Positions 10,796-23,117 are shown, counted from the first letter of the stretch. The stretch: 64,000 nucleotides of DNA from Myrica gale (GCA_963930655.1 OZ005600.1:16770501-16834500), one strand, 5' to 3'. Numbers and translations: made by a program. The notes: generated by a model from the letters alone, not told the origin.

Positions 10796-11238
10796 CGAAG
10801 GTCGTGATTGAAATTAAAGTCTGGAATTATTTATGAAAATTTTATGTTTGAATATAGCTTGTTGGAAAGCTCTACGAATCTAATTTTTAACTCCTTTCAA
10901 ACGGCATACAAGGTATCCATTTCTCCCGAAGCATTCCAACCATCCTGAAGTGCTCACGAGGTGTCTCGCGCCTTTCCCTGGTTAATTCCTGCAACCCCTG
11001 TATCACTGCCCACTTCACAATCAAACTTTTCTTTCATGATATATATAAGAGCCTACTTATAAGGCTCACGCCAATTATTTTATTATCAAAAAATTGAGAA
11101 TTTAGGAACAAACAAATTTGGTACCAAAAATCCGACGATTGAATTTCATCCGAGAAGGCACAAATAAATACACTTTTTGGGAGGAAACAAAATTTTCGAA
11201 ATGAAATTCGAAAAAATTTCAAAATAAAATTTTTTTTT
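10796..11238. other. Non-coding, probably gypsy LTR-derived
   Basis: There is no coding signal. It begins just after the gypsy debris. GGAAAGCTCTACGAATCTAA and CTCCTTTCAAACGGCATAC are phrases I associate with LTR or untranslated gypsy sequence, but this cannot be confirmed here. Confidence 0.3.
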
Positions 11239-14200
11239 GGGAAGAAAATGGTTCATCCTGAGCTAACCATCTTTTTTGTGACAAAAAATTTCATCGCAAA
11301 GCACGATCGATCATTTCAGCTTCAAGGTCTACCATTCAAGATTGCAAGAAAAGCATGATCGATGGTCCATTCAAGTTTCGCATGATTTGTACGTGGCTAA
11401 GATGATCCACACACCATCTGATCAAGTTGAGACTTGTTATTATACAGCGGTAGGTTGCTTTGTCGGACTCAAGGACATGTCGTTCCAAGAGCGTGCTATT
11501 AGGGTTCAAAAAACTTATCCCGCACCTGCAAGGATAGCCACCGCGTCCACGGATATGGTTTCAGGGTTCTAAGCCGCTCTCTTGACATTCTTGAATCTAA
11601 AGGCCAATGCCTGGGACGTCATAGTCCCCGGCCAGTGTACTGGTGTAATTTTTTATCGGATTGCTTGGCCACCTTTATTAGTGTACTGCGGCCTACATAT
11701 TCTTTTCTGACAATGGAGATGGAGAACAGACCTTCCACCAAGAAGATCTTTTGCATCTACGGCCAGGATCAAGCTGTGGTGGTAGTTGGGTAATTTATTT
11801 TCTAGAGGGACATATCAAACACCGAGTGTTCACCTGATTTTTGCCACTTGCGTCGACCCAAAGCGTCACACAACCGAGCCGCTGGAAGCAACTCCGACAA
11901 CTCCTCCTACCAATTTAGTAACCTACCTCCAAATATACTCCAACACGTTATGTTTGTGCTGGACTTTAAGAGCTACAAAAAGAATATCAAACATTCCTCA
12001 AAGTGGTCAAGGCGAGTAGTTTGATGAAACTTAAGGAGAGATGGAACACTGTAAAAGGATAACAATGAATTTGGAATCAATATTACTTCGAAAGCTTCAT
12101 TTAATTTTCTTGATTATAATCAACCTACAAGTAATATTTATAGTTTAAGAGGAGCACATTACATTAGCTCTTTTTACACCTTTGTAACGTAGGAACTAAT
12201 TTTGTACAAGCTCATGATATTGCTAACTAACTAATTATGTACAACACTAAATTGGTATTGACATTTTTCTAAAATCGTTGTTCTCAAGGTTGACCATAAT
12301 ATGTTTTTTGCTGTGAATTCATGGTTTGGTCCCCATTTTCTTTTGCATTTTGCTTATTAGAGAAAAAATAACATAACAAAAACACATCCTAATTGTAGCA
12401 GTTTTTCAAAAAATTGATTACCATAAAGCTTATCAACAAAGATGGCTACAAGTCTAGAGTTTCCTCTCTCAAGCAGTAAATTGATTACCAGCACTTCCAA
12501 TGCTCAAATAACAAAATGAGCTCTAAGTTGTTAGTAGGATGTCTCTTGTCTATATTTAGTAGTATCTTAGGTATAATAGATGTTCTTATTCATGTAATTA
12601 ATATGATAGATTAATTTTCATAGTTAGATTGATTTGTTGGTTGGAATTGAATAGCTAGCTGTCCTTATAAATGAAATTAATATGGTAGATTATTTTCATA
12701 CTTGGATTTATTTGTTAGTTGGAATAGCTCAAAATCATCCCTATAATTACTCTAGATTTCTCTATATAACTGAAACAACTCTCCTAAGGAGAGGTAGAAA
12801 TTGAAAATGATTTTCCATACTTGGATTGACATGATTTCAAAAATTCCTCACTCAAGCACATATGGCTAGAAATTGAACAACACGGGGAACGAGACTGCAT
12901 GGGTAGCTCCTTTCAACTGAAAAATAGGGAGAATCCATTGGAATATCCATAACTCACTCTAAAAACGAAAAAAGTCCAAACTTGGACAAATAGCGAAGGT
13001 TCGGATCTAATGCCCAAAACGAAATGATCCTCAATCAATTTCTGCTAGTACAAACATATAATGACAAGCAGCAAGTAAAAAAATTACATTAATTTTTGCC
13101 TCCAAAAAAGAATTAATGCTTTATTACAGAACATAATCGGATTGACCATAAGAGTGTTTGTCGACTTTTTGTGCACAAATCTTTGGAACAATGTGCTTCG
13201 GGACCTATATCGGTCTCAAAATCTGGTCAATAGCTTCAAGCTATAACACCGTCCCCTAGCTAACTGTCAGAAGCTAACATACCATCTTCGACGAGTGTCT
13301 ATCTTTGTCAATTGTGCTAAAATCATCAATCGATTTTTGTGTGGGGAATCTAGCATTTTTTTCGTCTCTCTCTCCTTGTTATGTTACTTTGTTCATGGAC
13401 CGTCGTATGCCTCTCTCAAGCCAAATTTTGGAATATCCTTATCAGCTTTGCTGATGCCTTCAAAGTCACGGAGTGTGGCTTTACATGGGCCCAGTTGCTG
13501 CTGTTTGTCACTCAGGAGGGGCGAAAAAAGCATCCTATCTTTATGTTCTGGAATATCCTGTTGGAGTTGGAGTTAGAGTTGGAGCGCCCTCTAACGGATT
13601 TTTAAGTTAGGTCCCTAGACCTCTATTTAGTTGAGCAATTCGTAAGACCTCCCAACTAGTATGAGATATTGAAAAATCCGTTGATCAGAAAATATGCAAG
13701 TGAAAGGGATTCATGATCCAAAGTTGTTCTACTTTTGGAAAACTAGACCCTTCTACGATTCCGGGACGTTGGGCCAACAGCCTATGTAGGCTTTTATCGA
13801 AGACACAGCCATGGGAGGCCTAAATTGTACACCTCATATTCATTTCTATGGGACATCCAACAAGTTGTAAGTAATTTAACTTTAATTCTATTCGACTTTT
13901 TTTGGTATTATAATACTTCAACAATTCTCCCAAGAAAAAACAATCCTAATAAAAATTTATATTAAAATTTATAGAATTGTGACTTCTTTTTACTTTAAAT
14001 TACATCTTTGCAAAGCCATGAAAACAAAAAATGGCCTTTAAGGTGACCTTAGAGCACTAGATATGTTTATAACTAAATAAAATATAATCTCTTGAAAAAA
14101 TCCATGACGCTAAACAAAGAGACATAGTCGTGAATTTCATCAATGGTCAACTAACACCAATAGGCAACCGTAAAGTCCTTAACCCCGAAGTCACAACTTT

Positions 14201-14240
14201 AAAAAAGTCATGACCCTTAATAAAGAGACAAAGTCGTGAA
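11239..14240. repeat. Diverged segmental duplication, unit A
   Basis: This segment is collinear with 19680-19881 plus 25640-27415 (unit B). Shared landmarks include GGGAAGAAAATGGTTC, CGCACCTGCAAG followed by ATAGCCAC, CCTCCTACCAATTTA, AACACGTTATGTTTGTGC, GTGTGGGGAATCTAGCATTT and GACATAGTCGTGAATTTCA. Several short open frames (for example 11342-11572 and 13295-13605) have no family I recognise. Relative to B, unit A has extra sequence at about 12560-12770 and 13610-14118, and lacks about 95 bp found in B near 26905-27000. Confidence 0.7.
12560..12770. repeat. Insertion in unit A with internal tandem duplication
   Basis: This stretch is absent from unit B at the equivalent point near 26402. 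It contains two units of about 65 bp sharing ATTAATATGRTAGATTA and GATTGATTTGTTGGTTGGAA or its near match. Its origin is unknown. Confidence 0.45.
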
Positions 14241-14288
14241 TTTGGATGATATGTACAGCAGGACAGCCTACATGCATTTCGAAGAGTT

Positions 14289-14330
14289 TCACGTGATATT
14301 GGCCAACAATTGAGGATCGTCTTTATAAAT
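14289..14330 (+). promoter_or_regulatory. Putative promoter of the EG45/PNP-like gene
   Basis: A palindromic TCACGTGA at about 14289-14296 and a TATA-like TTTATAAAT at 14322-14330 lie 132 and 91 bp upstream of the start codon at 14421. Their spacing fits a plant core promoter with a leader of about 60 nt. Confidence 0.45.
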
Positions 14331-14420
14331 TGAGGAAATTGATTTACTTTGTGCCACAAAGCAGTGTACTTACATTTCACTTCTTGCACTTCCTTATTAG
14401 AGATCTCAGAAAAAGGAAAT

Positions 14421-15662
14421 ATGGGACCGTATCTCAAGCTTTTCGTAATGGTATTGGGCATGACTATATGTTTAGTCTTCGTTGATTGTGCAGCTAATGG
14501 TACCGTCAGCTTTTTTCGACCTCCTTACACCTGTGAGTACATACAATATTTGTGAAGTTTTGTAAATACATGGGATTTTTTGTATTCTTCACATATCAAG
14601 TTATCATCAGCATTTTCTAAATCACTATTTAGGAATGTTAGTATTTGAGAAGGATTCACAGCAATTAGTTATTTGACCTTATCCTTCTAAGCCAAATAGA
14701 TTTTACATATGAATCGGGCCAGTTGAACTTGATGCTCGTGAGCTGATCCCATTTCTTTTAGAGTTAAATTTATTCATGTTCGTAAGCGTTGTGTGTATTG
14801 CACTCATGCGTGCATGTGTACGTGTTGTTCTACCCCGTTTATTCGATATAACGAGCATTTTTGTGCATTCCATTTTATTTATGCATTTTTGTGATCATTA
14901 AATATTAGATAACTAATGATTTTGAAACAAAGAAAGGAATAGGGTTTAAGAAGAGAAAGAAAGAAAGACGTCCACAACTTCATCATCTTCCCTTTTAGTA
15001 ACTTTCAAGGTGCAATTGTTGCTCATTGATACTGGTCGATATTGCCTCTCATATATGCTTATATTACATTGTACAATCCTTTTGTAGCTTAATTCTAGTA
15101 CTATTAGATTTTGGGTCATATTCTAAGAATTTGCATAAGTATTATATTTCTAATTCCCTGCTCATATTAAGTTATGTACTATTAGCTTTTGAGCCATATT
15201 CTAAGAATTTGCATAAGTGTTTTATTTCTAATTGCCTTCTCATATTATGTTAACGTCTGAGAATATAATCTTGACAATAGAATGGGTAAGATATAAGCAT
15301 GTAAGTCATATGGGCGCTCAGTGCCCATAAATTTTCATAAAGGACTAATATAGTGCCCTCAAAACTTTATCATTCATTCTCTCTTTGCAGGAAATGCATG
15401 TGGACGAAAACACGCTGGTACTCTCATTGCCGCAACAAGCAACTCCACTTGGGAGAATGGGACAACATGTGGGAGAAAATATAGTGTCAAATGCATCGGA
15501 CCCTTAAATCATGTGCCACATCCTTGCAAGCCAGGCAAAGTTGTGGTTCAAATTGTTGATCATTGTCCACACTGTCATGAAACTTTAAGTCTTTCTGAGG
15601 ATGCTTTTGCTAAGATTGCCAATGTTGATGCTGGGATAGTGACGATTGAGTATAGTGAGTGA
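14421..15662 (+). CDS. EG45-like / plant natriuretic peptide-like protein; stop codon at splice junction
   Basis: Exon 1 (14421-14532) encodes a secretion signal (MGPYLKLFVMVLGMTICLVF) ending with FFRPPYT. The intron is 14533-15390 (T|GTGAGT to TTTGCAG|G). Exon 2 (15391-15662) is fully open: CGRKHAGTLIAA, TWENGTTCGRKYSVKC, VVVQIVDHCPHC, LSLSEDAFAKIAN and DAGIVTIEY. This is the single double-psi beta-barrel of the expansin-like EG45/PNP family, small apoplastic proteins of about 130 residues linked to water and ion balance and defence. The six cysteines fit the family. Joining the exons makes the junction codon T|GA, a stop, where relatives have arginine (PPYTR); one C-to-T change from CGA would explain it. 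The gene is probably disabled, unless the base is wrong or another donor is used. Confidence 0.75.
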
Positions 15663-16950
15663 TCTAGACCCACAAAAGAAGCTTTATAAGATGTAAGGGG
15701 CATAAATAAGAAGCATACCTTGGAAAGTTCGTATTGAAAGAATATGTATCCAATAGTAGATTGTGAGTCCTCATCCAGTGATGTTAGAAGATGTAATGTT
15801 TACTAAATAAGTGACCTTAGGTCTATGTCATTGACTTGGCCTAAGTTCTCCGTGTGTTTTTTAACTTCAGTGTGTTTTAATTGTGTTGAAGAGTTTCTAT
15901 TTGAACTTAACATGTTGTATCCATATATTATCATTTGTTATGCTAAATATGCATTGTGTTGCCCTATTGTTGTAAAGTTGTTGGATACGTGTTTTAATTA
16001 TCATTTGGTCATAGAATGATTGACTTCAATGGGAATTGTTGAAAATGAAGTAAATGATTTATAAAAAAATTTACTCAATGAAATCAAGCAAGTAGGTGAT
16101 TAATTATAAGATTTAAAGCATGTACTTTTAAAATCTTAAAGTTGTTCTTATTTGAAAAACTAATGGGAACTTAATCTAATAGGTGATAGTCTTAGTTAAA
16201 TTAAAACTAGGTAGTATTAAGCTTTTCAAGCACCAAATAGAATAATAGAATCAGCATGCAAGGCAAATACAAAAATGCAATGCATGTAGATGTGTCAAGC
16301 ATGCCAAATTGGAGTGCATGTGATGCTTCGAATGTTCAAAGTAAGGAAAAACTAACAATGGAATAAGACTAGCCTAATGGAGGAAGACTTGAAATAACAT
16401 GCAATTTTAGCTAGGTTAAAAACTAGGGAGGAGGAGAATAAGATGTATGGTCTGCTAGGTTAAAAGAAGAGAGAGTGAAAAGATAGATGGAGGGCTGAAA
16501 TTTAAGTGTCTATTTTCTTCATTGAATTAGAGCACTACCATTAATTAATCCTTCTTGCTCTGTCATGTGTCCCAGTAGACTGCACTTGTTGTTTGCAAGT
16601 CTAAAAAATAATTACGTAATTAAATTAGTTCATAGCAACATATGACAAAATTAAATTCCTAAAATAATTGCAATGTCAATAATTATATTGCAAATGATAA
16701 AAATAATGATTTTAGAATTTATCTGGATACGGTATGACTTAAATACACATAAGCTAAAGATAGGAAAAATTGCATGTGTAAAAAATTAAATATAAAGTCA
16801 TATAAATTCAACAATTAAATGCACAACTTAGATTTATTCCTCTTAACCATTTTTCTATCTAGAACCAATATTTATAACATTAAACAATTAATATTATATT
16901 AGTTTTAGATGTACAAAACATGCAATATTCTAGCTCAATCAAAGATGTAA
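15663..16950. other. Intergenic, no supported feature
   Basis: AT-rich sequence downstream of the EG45/PNP-like gene. The open frame at 15825-16019 overlaps the likely 3' untranslated region and has no recognisable motif. Confidence 0.45.
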
Positions 16951-16951
16951 C

Positions 16952-17700
16952 GTGGCGATGTGTGTTGATAGTAGAGCGGTGAACAAGATTACTATCAATT
17001 ACCGTTTTCCTAGTCCTTGTCTTGATGATCTTCTTGACCAACTTTACGATGCTTCTATCTTTTTGAAGATGGATCTTCGAAGTGGTTGTCATCAAATTCG
17101 AATGAGGCTAGGAGATGAATGGAAGACCGCTTTTAAAACTCAAGATGATTTTTATGAGTGGATGGTTCTGGCTTTTGGGCTTTCTAATGCTCCTAGCACC
17201 TTCATGCGCCTTATGAATAATGTCTTTAAATCTTTTTTTCGGCATTTTATTGTTGTCTACTTTGATGATATCTTAGTGTACAACAATCACAAGGAGCAAT
17301 GTTTGGAATATCTTCGGTACGTGTTCACAACTCTACGAGAGCAAAAGTTTGCCAATTTGAGAAAATGTCATTTCTTTACGGAGAGACTTATCTTTTTAGT
17401 CTATGTGGTTTCTAGTTAAGGGATAAAGGTGGATCCTAGTAAGATTGAAACAATCACGACTTGGCTTATACCAAAGTTGAATAATGATATTCGAAGCTTT
17501 CATGGTCATGCATCATTTTATTGAAGATTCATCAAATGATTCAGCTCTATCATTGAACCCATCATCGAGTGCTTGAAGGGGAGTATTTTCAAATGAACTA
17601 GTGAAGCCAAGAAGATTTTTGAAGATATCATGAAGAAGAAGACGAAAAGCAAGCCTCAAGGTCGAGTCTTTTCCAACCGAGGGAGCATGACACAGGATTG
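16952..17700 (+). pseudogene. Ty3/gypsy reverse transcriptase fragment (copy B)
   Basis: It is longer than copy A. It carries [58 protein letters not shown] and the catalytic [12 protein letters not shown], then [12 protein letters not shown]. It stops at 17419 but continues as a degraded frame (KVDPSKIETITTW) to about 17690. The RT palm motifs are present but the protein is broken, with no protease, RNase H or integrase around it. Confidence 0.9.
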
Positions 17701-17862
17701 TGTTAGACCAAGGTTGTTTTACAAACAATCAATAAATGATTTTGATGATAACAAAAATTCTAAGTTTTGAAGGATTTTAGTTTTTACATTGTCAATCCAT
17801 TATTTCTATAATGTACTTCAAAGGATTGAGGTTAATTCCTTAAATTATTTTTAAGTGGACTT
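17701..17862 (+). repeat. 5' fragment of family-L LTR
   Basis: It begins TGTTAGACCAAGGTTG and matches the first 160 bp or so of the LTRs at 118-1335 and 17978-19635 (on their minus strand). Its orientation is opposite to those, and it is truncated where unit-B sequence begins. Confidence 0.7.
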
Positions 17863-17977
17863 GAAGGTCTACCATTCAATGTCGTTCCAATAGCGGACTA
17901 TTAGGGTACAAAAGATTTATCCCGCACCTGCAAGCATAGCCACCGCGTCCACGAATATGGTTTTGGAGTTATATTTC
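17863..17977. repeat. Partial extra copy of duplication unit B
   Basis: GAAGGTCTACCATTCAATG through GTCCACGAATATGGTTTT repeats almost exactly at 19765-19870. The two copies lie on either side of the solo LTR, so a local tandem duplication preceded or accompanied the LTR insertion. Confidence 0.65.
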
Positions 17978-19635
17978 TGAAAGTCTAAATAACAGCCCAA
18001 GAGGGGTTGAATTGGGTTTAACAAAAACTTATCACTTTTTCGCTAAACAAGCAGATCTGAAATCTACCCCTCTTTAACAAATAATAATGTTGAACTAAAT
18101 GTGTCTAATGCTATGCCAAATATAAGCAAGGAATGATAAAGCATAAAACTCCACAAGTATGAATAAGTACTAAAATATAAGAGAGATAGACTTAGAGAGA
18201 TGACACCGTAGTTTTTAGGTGGTTCGGCCAAACACGTGCCTACGTCCACCCCCAAGACAATTGACTTCCTTGGGTCTTCTTCCACTATTCTCCAAATAGC
18301 GAATACACCTTAGCTTCCCGGGTGCTAAGGAACCTTTACAAAGCGTTTTACGAGCTCACGCTTCAACTCTCACAAATCCTCACAACCTAGAGGATTTCTT
18401 CTACTCTCACAAGTAGGACCAAGTGTTTTCCCAACACTCAACAAGTTTTCACACAACACTCAAGTGTTTTCCACAAGATGGATACAAAGGAATTACAATG
18501 AATGGCTCTCTAAGTCGAATATGTCAATGAAAAGCTCAAATCGTATGTAATGGCTCTCTAAGCCAAATCAGCAAGTGTAAAGCTCAATAAGATGTAATAA
18601 GATGAGATTATTGAAGGAAACCTAAAGTTTAGAAGGTGGAAGCACAAGCTCTCTAGGTAGCTGTTGTTTTCCCTCTTCTTCAACAAGCTTTCTCTCTCTA
18701 GAAGTTAGAGCAAGATTGATTGCAAGTGTGTTGTCTCTTCTTCAAGAAATCTCTCTCTTCCTTTGAAGACTTGGTTGTCAAAGATGAGCAAGAGAAGAAG
18801 ATTTGACAATGGAGCCTTGTTCTTGAATGATTCAGCAAGTGAAAACTTTGGATCTTGGACTTTCTCTCTCTAGATGTTGCAATATTGGTCGAGCTCTACT
18901 TTCTCTCTCTCCATCTTCTTCTTCTTCTTATAGCTTCTAGGTCTTCAACGGTCATTAAGGGTCTTCTTGTAAAGATAGAGTGCCGTTGGAGGTCATTTGA
19001 GGCAATTTTGAACTATTTTGAGTGATCTGGCGTCATTCCAGAATTTCTACAAATTCTCACTATGTGTCGACACATGGTCTTCTATGTGTCGACACCATGT
19101 TATCATTTCTCGGGAAACAGTGCAGTGTGTCGACACATGCCTTCAATGTGTCGACACTTCCAACACTTGGCCAAAAAATCATTTCAAATGGCCAGAAAAG
19201 CAAACTCTCGGGTGTTAGTTCAATGTGTCGACACTATGGTCCAATGTGTCGACACTTCCAACACTTAGTCAAAAAATCACTTTGAATGCCAGAAAACCAA
19301 AACTCTCGGGTTGTAGATCAATGTGTCGACACTTCCAACACTTAGTCAGAAAAATTTGTTCTTTGTCAGCAACTACTCTAATTTCAACTTTAAAGCATCC
19401 AAACCATTCCAATACTTCTTTAAACACCTACAATATGAAAAATTGATCTTATCAACTTGTGTATGTGTGTTCAAGTGCACTTAGAAATAATTTAAGGAAT
19501 TAATCTCAATCCTTTGAAATATAACTTGGAAATTGTGGATTGACAATGTAAAATCTAAAAGTCTTTAAAACTTAGAATATTTTGTTATCATCAAAATCAT
19601 TTAGAGATTGTTTGTAAAACAACCTTGGGCTAACA
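17978..19635 (-). mobile_element. Solo LTR, copia family L, with perfect 5-bp TSD
   Basis: The LTR runs on the minus strand from TGTTAGCCCAAGG at 19635 to CTTTCA at 17978. It is flanked by ATTTC at 17973-17977 and ATTTC at 19636-19640. No PBS or internal region follows either end, so this is a solo LTR left by LTR-LTR recombination. It shares the GGTGGTTCGGCCAAA block and palindrome array with 118-1335. Confidence 0.85.
19065..19331. repeat. TGTCGACA palindrome array in solo LTR
   Basis: Seven perfect TGTCGACA sites occur at 19065, 19087, 19128, 19149, 19226, 19247 and 19324. They lie mostly in longer near-palindromes, within tandem units of about 80-98 bp that also share CTTCCAACACTT and CTCTCGGGT. 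Confidence 0.8.
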
Positions 19636-19640
19636 ATTTC

Positions 19641-19881
19641 TCATTTACTCATGCAAGCATAGCGGACTATTATACTTTATGGGAAGAAAATGGTTCGTCC
19701 TGTGCTACCCATCTTTTTGTGACAAAAATTTCATCACAAACCACGATCGATCATTCCAGCTTCAAGGTCTACCATTCAATGTCGTTCCAATAGCGGACTA
19801 TTAGGGTACAAAAGATTTATCCCGCACCTGCAAGCATAGCCACTGCGTCCACGAATATGGTTTTTGAGCTATATTTCTCTC
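19641..19881. repeat. Duplication unit B, left part
   Basis: Sequence from 19680 matches unit A from 11239 (GGGAAGAAAATGGTTCRTCC onward) to the GAATATGG block. It is interrupted by the LINE poly(A) end at 19882. Confidence 0.65.
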
Positions 19882-19898
19882 TTTTTTTTTGTAATCAG

Positions 19899-21403
19899 GA
19901 CACACTTTATTCCAAAATAGGATCCCTCTGGCACACGAAGAATTACGCAAAGGAATATCAGTACCAGCAAACAACCAAGAAAAGTCAAGCAAATGCTCAC
20001 AAGAACGGGGAGTGCCAACTGAACTCAATTCAGCAGCGGCCCAACGAGCAAAGTGATGCACCAAAGAATTTGCATCGCGATAGACATGACAAGCATGCCA
20101 ACTAAGAAAACATCGACCCAATTCATGAATTTGCCGCACAACAGGCCCAATGCGCCATTCATGCACTTGGGGCCAACACCTGATGGCCTTGACAATAGAG
20201 TCGGAGTCACCTTCCAGCAGAACATCCCGAAAGCCATGACGAGATGCCAGTTCCAAACCAAGTCGAGCCGCCTCAGCCTCACCTTCCAGCACCTGAACAG
20301 CACTAAGCTTCTGCACTGTAGCCACTAACTACCACTACACCCCTAGAATCCCTTGCTATCGCTGCAATCACCGCATAATGCTCCCGAATAGCCACGTCCA
20401 CATTAACTTTAATATGTCCGGCTGTTAGGGGAATCCATACATTCAACCGGGAAGCTTGAAACTTCTTATTCCAGCCTGCCTTGTGCTCCAGGCTTATCTT
20501 GCGAACTCCATGCGCCAACTGCAAAGCCCCACACTTGGTTCCACCATGCACCACAGTATTTCTGGCGATCCACACTAAATCAATCGCATTTAAAGCAAAT
20601 AACTGAAACAGATGCTGGTCTTCAAGTGGAATACCAAGAGAGAGATGGGGATGGATTACTTTTTCCACCCAGCCCACAACCGACTCTTCTCTAAAAACCG
20701 ATATATCCATTTGCCAAGGAGATTCACTCCACACCGCTCGGCTAAAAGGACAGGTAAAAAGTAAATGTTGGATAGACTCAGGTTGATCATCACAAAGGGG
20801 ACAAGCAATATCATGAATCTCCCTCGCAGAATCTCCAACACGAGCTGCCACAACAAGCTTTGTTGGAATAACTCCCCAAGCTACCTTCCACAGAAGATTT
20901 TTAAGCCGGTCATGCACCTGAAGCTTCCAGAGGGATTTCCACAGTTCCGGACGTAGTGGAGACACATGCGTGAGACGATGGTTCACCAGGGTTCGATGAG
21001 CAGACCAGACCGAGAACTCCCCCGATGGATCCAAAGGCCAAAACAACCGATCTTCAACTCCATCAACTACCCGAAGTTTCAAAATAGCAACCGCAGACTC
21101 TGTAGTAAAGAGATGTCTTACTAACAAGTCATTCCATTGATGACCATCTGACATTAACAAGTCACGAACCGTTTGCACCTCATTCATGCGAGTAGCCTCA
21201 TTCCAGGCTTGAGGCAAAAACCTGGGAATATATGGGACCCACGGGTCACTCCATATATTTATTCGACATCCACCCCCCAAGTAGTAACATACTCCTTCTG
21301 AGAGAATAGGCCGAACTTGTAATATACTCTTCCAAAGCCACGAGACCCTCCTACCCACACCCAATTGCAGAAATCTTCTCCCCTTTACATATTTACCTTG
21401 CAT
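19899..21403 (-). pseudogene. LINE ORF2 C-terminal part: zf-RVT and RNase H
   Basis: The segment 21403-20303 has the typical pre-zinc region (VCYYLGGGCRINIWSDPWVP, FSVWSAHRTL), then zf-RVT (LLWKVAWGVIPTK, CPLCDDQPESIQHLLFTCPF). It then starts RNase H (KVNVDVAIREHYAVIAAIAR). A one-base frame change near 20320 moves RNase H into the frame of 20325-19801. There EAEAARLGLELA, LLEGDSDSIVKAI and HVYRDANSLVHHFARWA carry the E, D and late D residues of the fold. Confidence 0.85.
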
Positions 21404-21674
21404 AACTCGTACCCAGAGGCTATTACAAATCTGTATGCATCTTCCATGCCAACTTCGAGATTAGTGCTTTATTTGTTTCACATGTAAGTCGAATACCCAA
21501 ACCACCCTCACTCTTCGGTACACAGATTAAGTTCCAGGATTTTAAACACAAGTGACGATTAGAATCATCTCGAAACCCCCACCAAAAATTCTTCAGTACC
21601 CTGTCAATATCCTTGCACCACTAAATTGGCATGAGATAAAAACTCATCAAGTATGAGGGAATAGCACTCGCCAC

Positions 21675-22945
21675 TTACTTTATCAATATAGTTCTTCCAG
21701 CTTGGGATAGAGCCTTCGCCTTCCATCCGGCTATTTTCTGCATAAACTTCTCCTTAATATCATCCACCGCCCTCGACGGAGCCCGGGGGAAAATCAGAGG
21801 AAGTCCCAAATGTTTAGCTTTAGAGGGGAGTTTTTTCAGATGCAAACAATCCAAAATAGGCAATATAGCCTAGCCTCCAATATTCTTGCTAAAATGGACT
21901 GATGATTTTTCCTTATTCACCTTCTGGCCAAACCAAATCATATATTTGTCAAGACATGCTTTCATAGAAGTAGCCTCTCGGGTAGTAGCTCGGCCAAATT
22001 GAAGGAGGTCATCCGCAAATAACAGATGAGAAATTATGGGGGCATTACGACCCAGTTTAATACCTTTAAGACCTCCATAATGTTCCTCTCGTATCAATAG
22101 CCTTAAGAGTACTTCCGAACATAGGATAAATAGATAAGGAGAAAGGGAATCTCCTTGGCGAAGACCTCGAGTAGGTTTAAAACATCCAAAGGGACTTCCA
22201 TTAATAAGAATGGAAAATGAAGAAGTAGAAATACATTGCTTCACCCAGTTGATCCAAATAGAATTGAACCCAAATTTCTCCAAAACTTTCAGAACAAAAC
22301 CCCATTCTATTCTGTCATATGCCTTCTCCATATCTGCTTTAATAGCCATCCATCCCCCTCGACCTTTTTTGTGATTCATATTATGGAAAATCTCAGCGGC
22401 CACAATATAATTATCTTGGATCACACTACCCGGAACAAAAGCAGTTGATAAGGAGATATAAGTTTTGGAAGCACTATCTTGAGTCGTTCCGTAATAATTT
22501 TAGAAATAAGCTTGTATGTGACATTACAGAGGCTAATGGGTCAGAATTGACTCACCTTTGATGGATTATCCACTTTCTAGATGAGAACAATATTTGTCGC
22601 ATTCAGATTCGGCAAAATCTCACCCTTTTCAAAAAAATCTCGAACCATTAGAATGACATCTTTCCCCACCACATCCCAAAACTGCTTAAAGAAAAGAGTC
22701 GTCATGTCATCTGGACCCGGTGCTTTTTCCAATCCCATCTTCGTCAGCGTATTAAAAATTTCAATTGCATCCGGGACTTGCATAAGGAGTGCATTATCCT
22801 CATCTATGATTAAGGGCTCAATTAACTGCTCCAAATCCGCTGGAATATCTGGGTGACTCGTGGTAAACAACTCCTGATAAAATTCAATCATCTCTTTGCC
22901 AATAGAAGACCTCCCCGATATCCAACCAGCCCTTTCCGATTTCAA
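21675..22945 (-). pseudogene. LINE reverse transcriptase region
   Basis: It begins with the RT lead-in (EFYQELFTTSHPDIP, LTKMGLEKAPGPDDMTTLFF) at 22945-22577. After a gap come AIKADMEKAYDRIEWGFV, GLRQGDSLSPYLFILCSEVL and the catalytic HLLFADDLLQF at 22424-21870. Then come KHLGLPL and IAGWKAKALSQAGRTILIK at 21863-21675. The FADD catalytic pair is intact but the frames are interrupted at least twice. Confidence 0.9.
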
Positions 22946-23117
22946 TTTCCATATCTGATTCCTACATCTGCGAATAATAGTGGACGCATGATAAATTTTG
23001 TATTCAAATCATTGGATACTAACCAGGTCTCTCTTGATTTTTGACGCCATAGCAACTCCTCCCTATGCAGGTGCTCATCCAGCTCCAGACTTAATGAGTT
23101 CGCCGGCTGAAGATGCT

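Noticed and set aside
13295..13605. Open frames in duplication unit A (and 26835-27286 in unit B) as a conserved gene
   Set aside because: The two copies do not keep the same frame or length and no domain is recognisable. Shared sequence reflects duplication.
18064..18285. Short minus-strand ORF in the solo LTR
   Set aside because: It lies inside the LTR, is not preserved in the other family copies, and contains no gag or pol motif.
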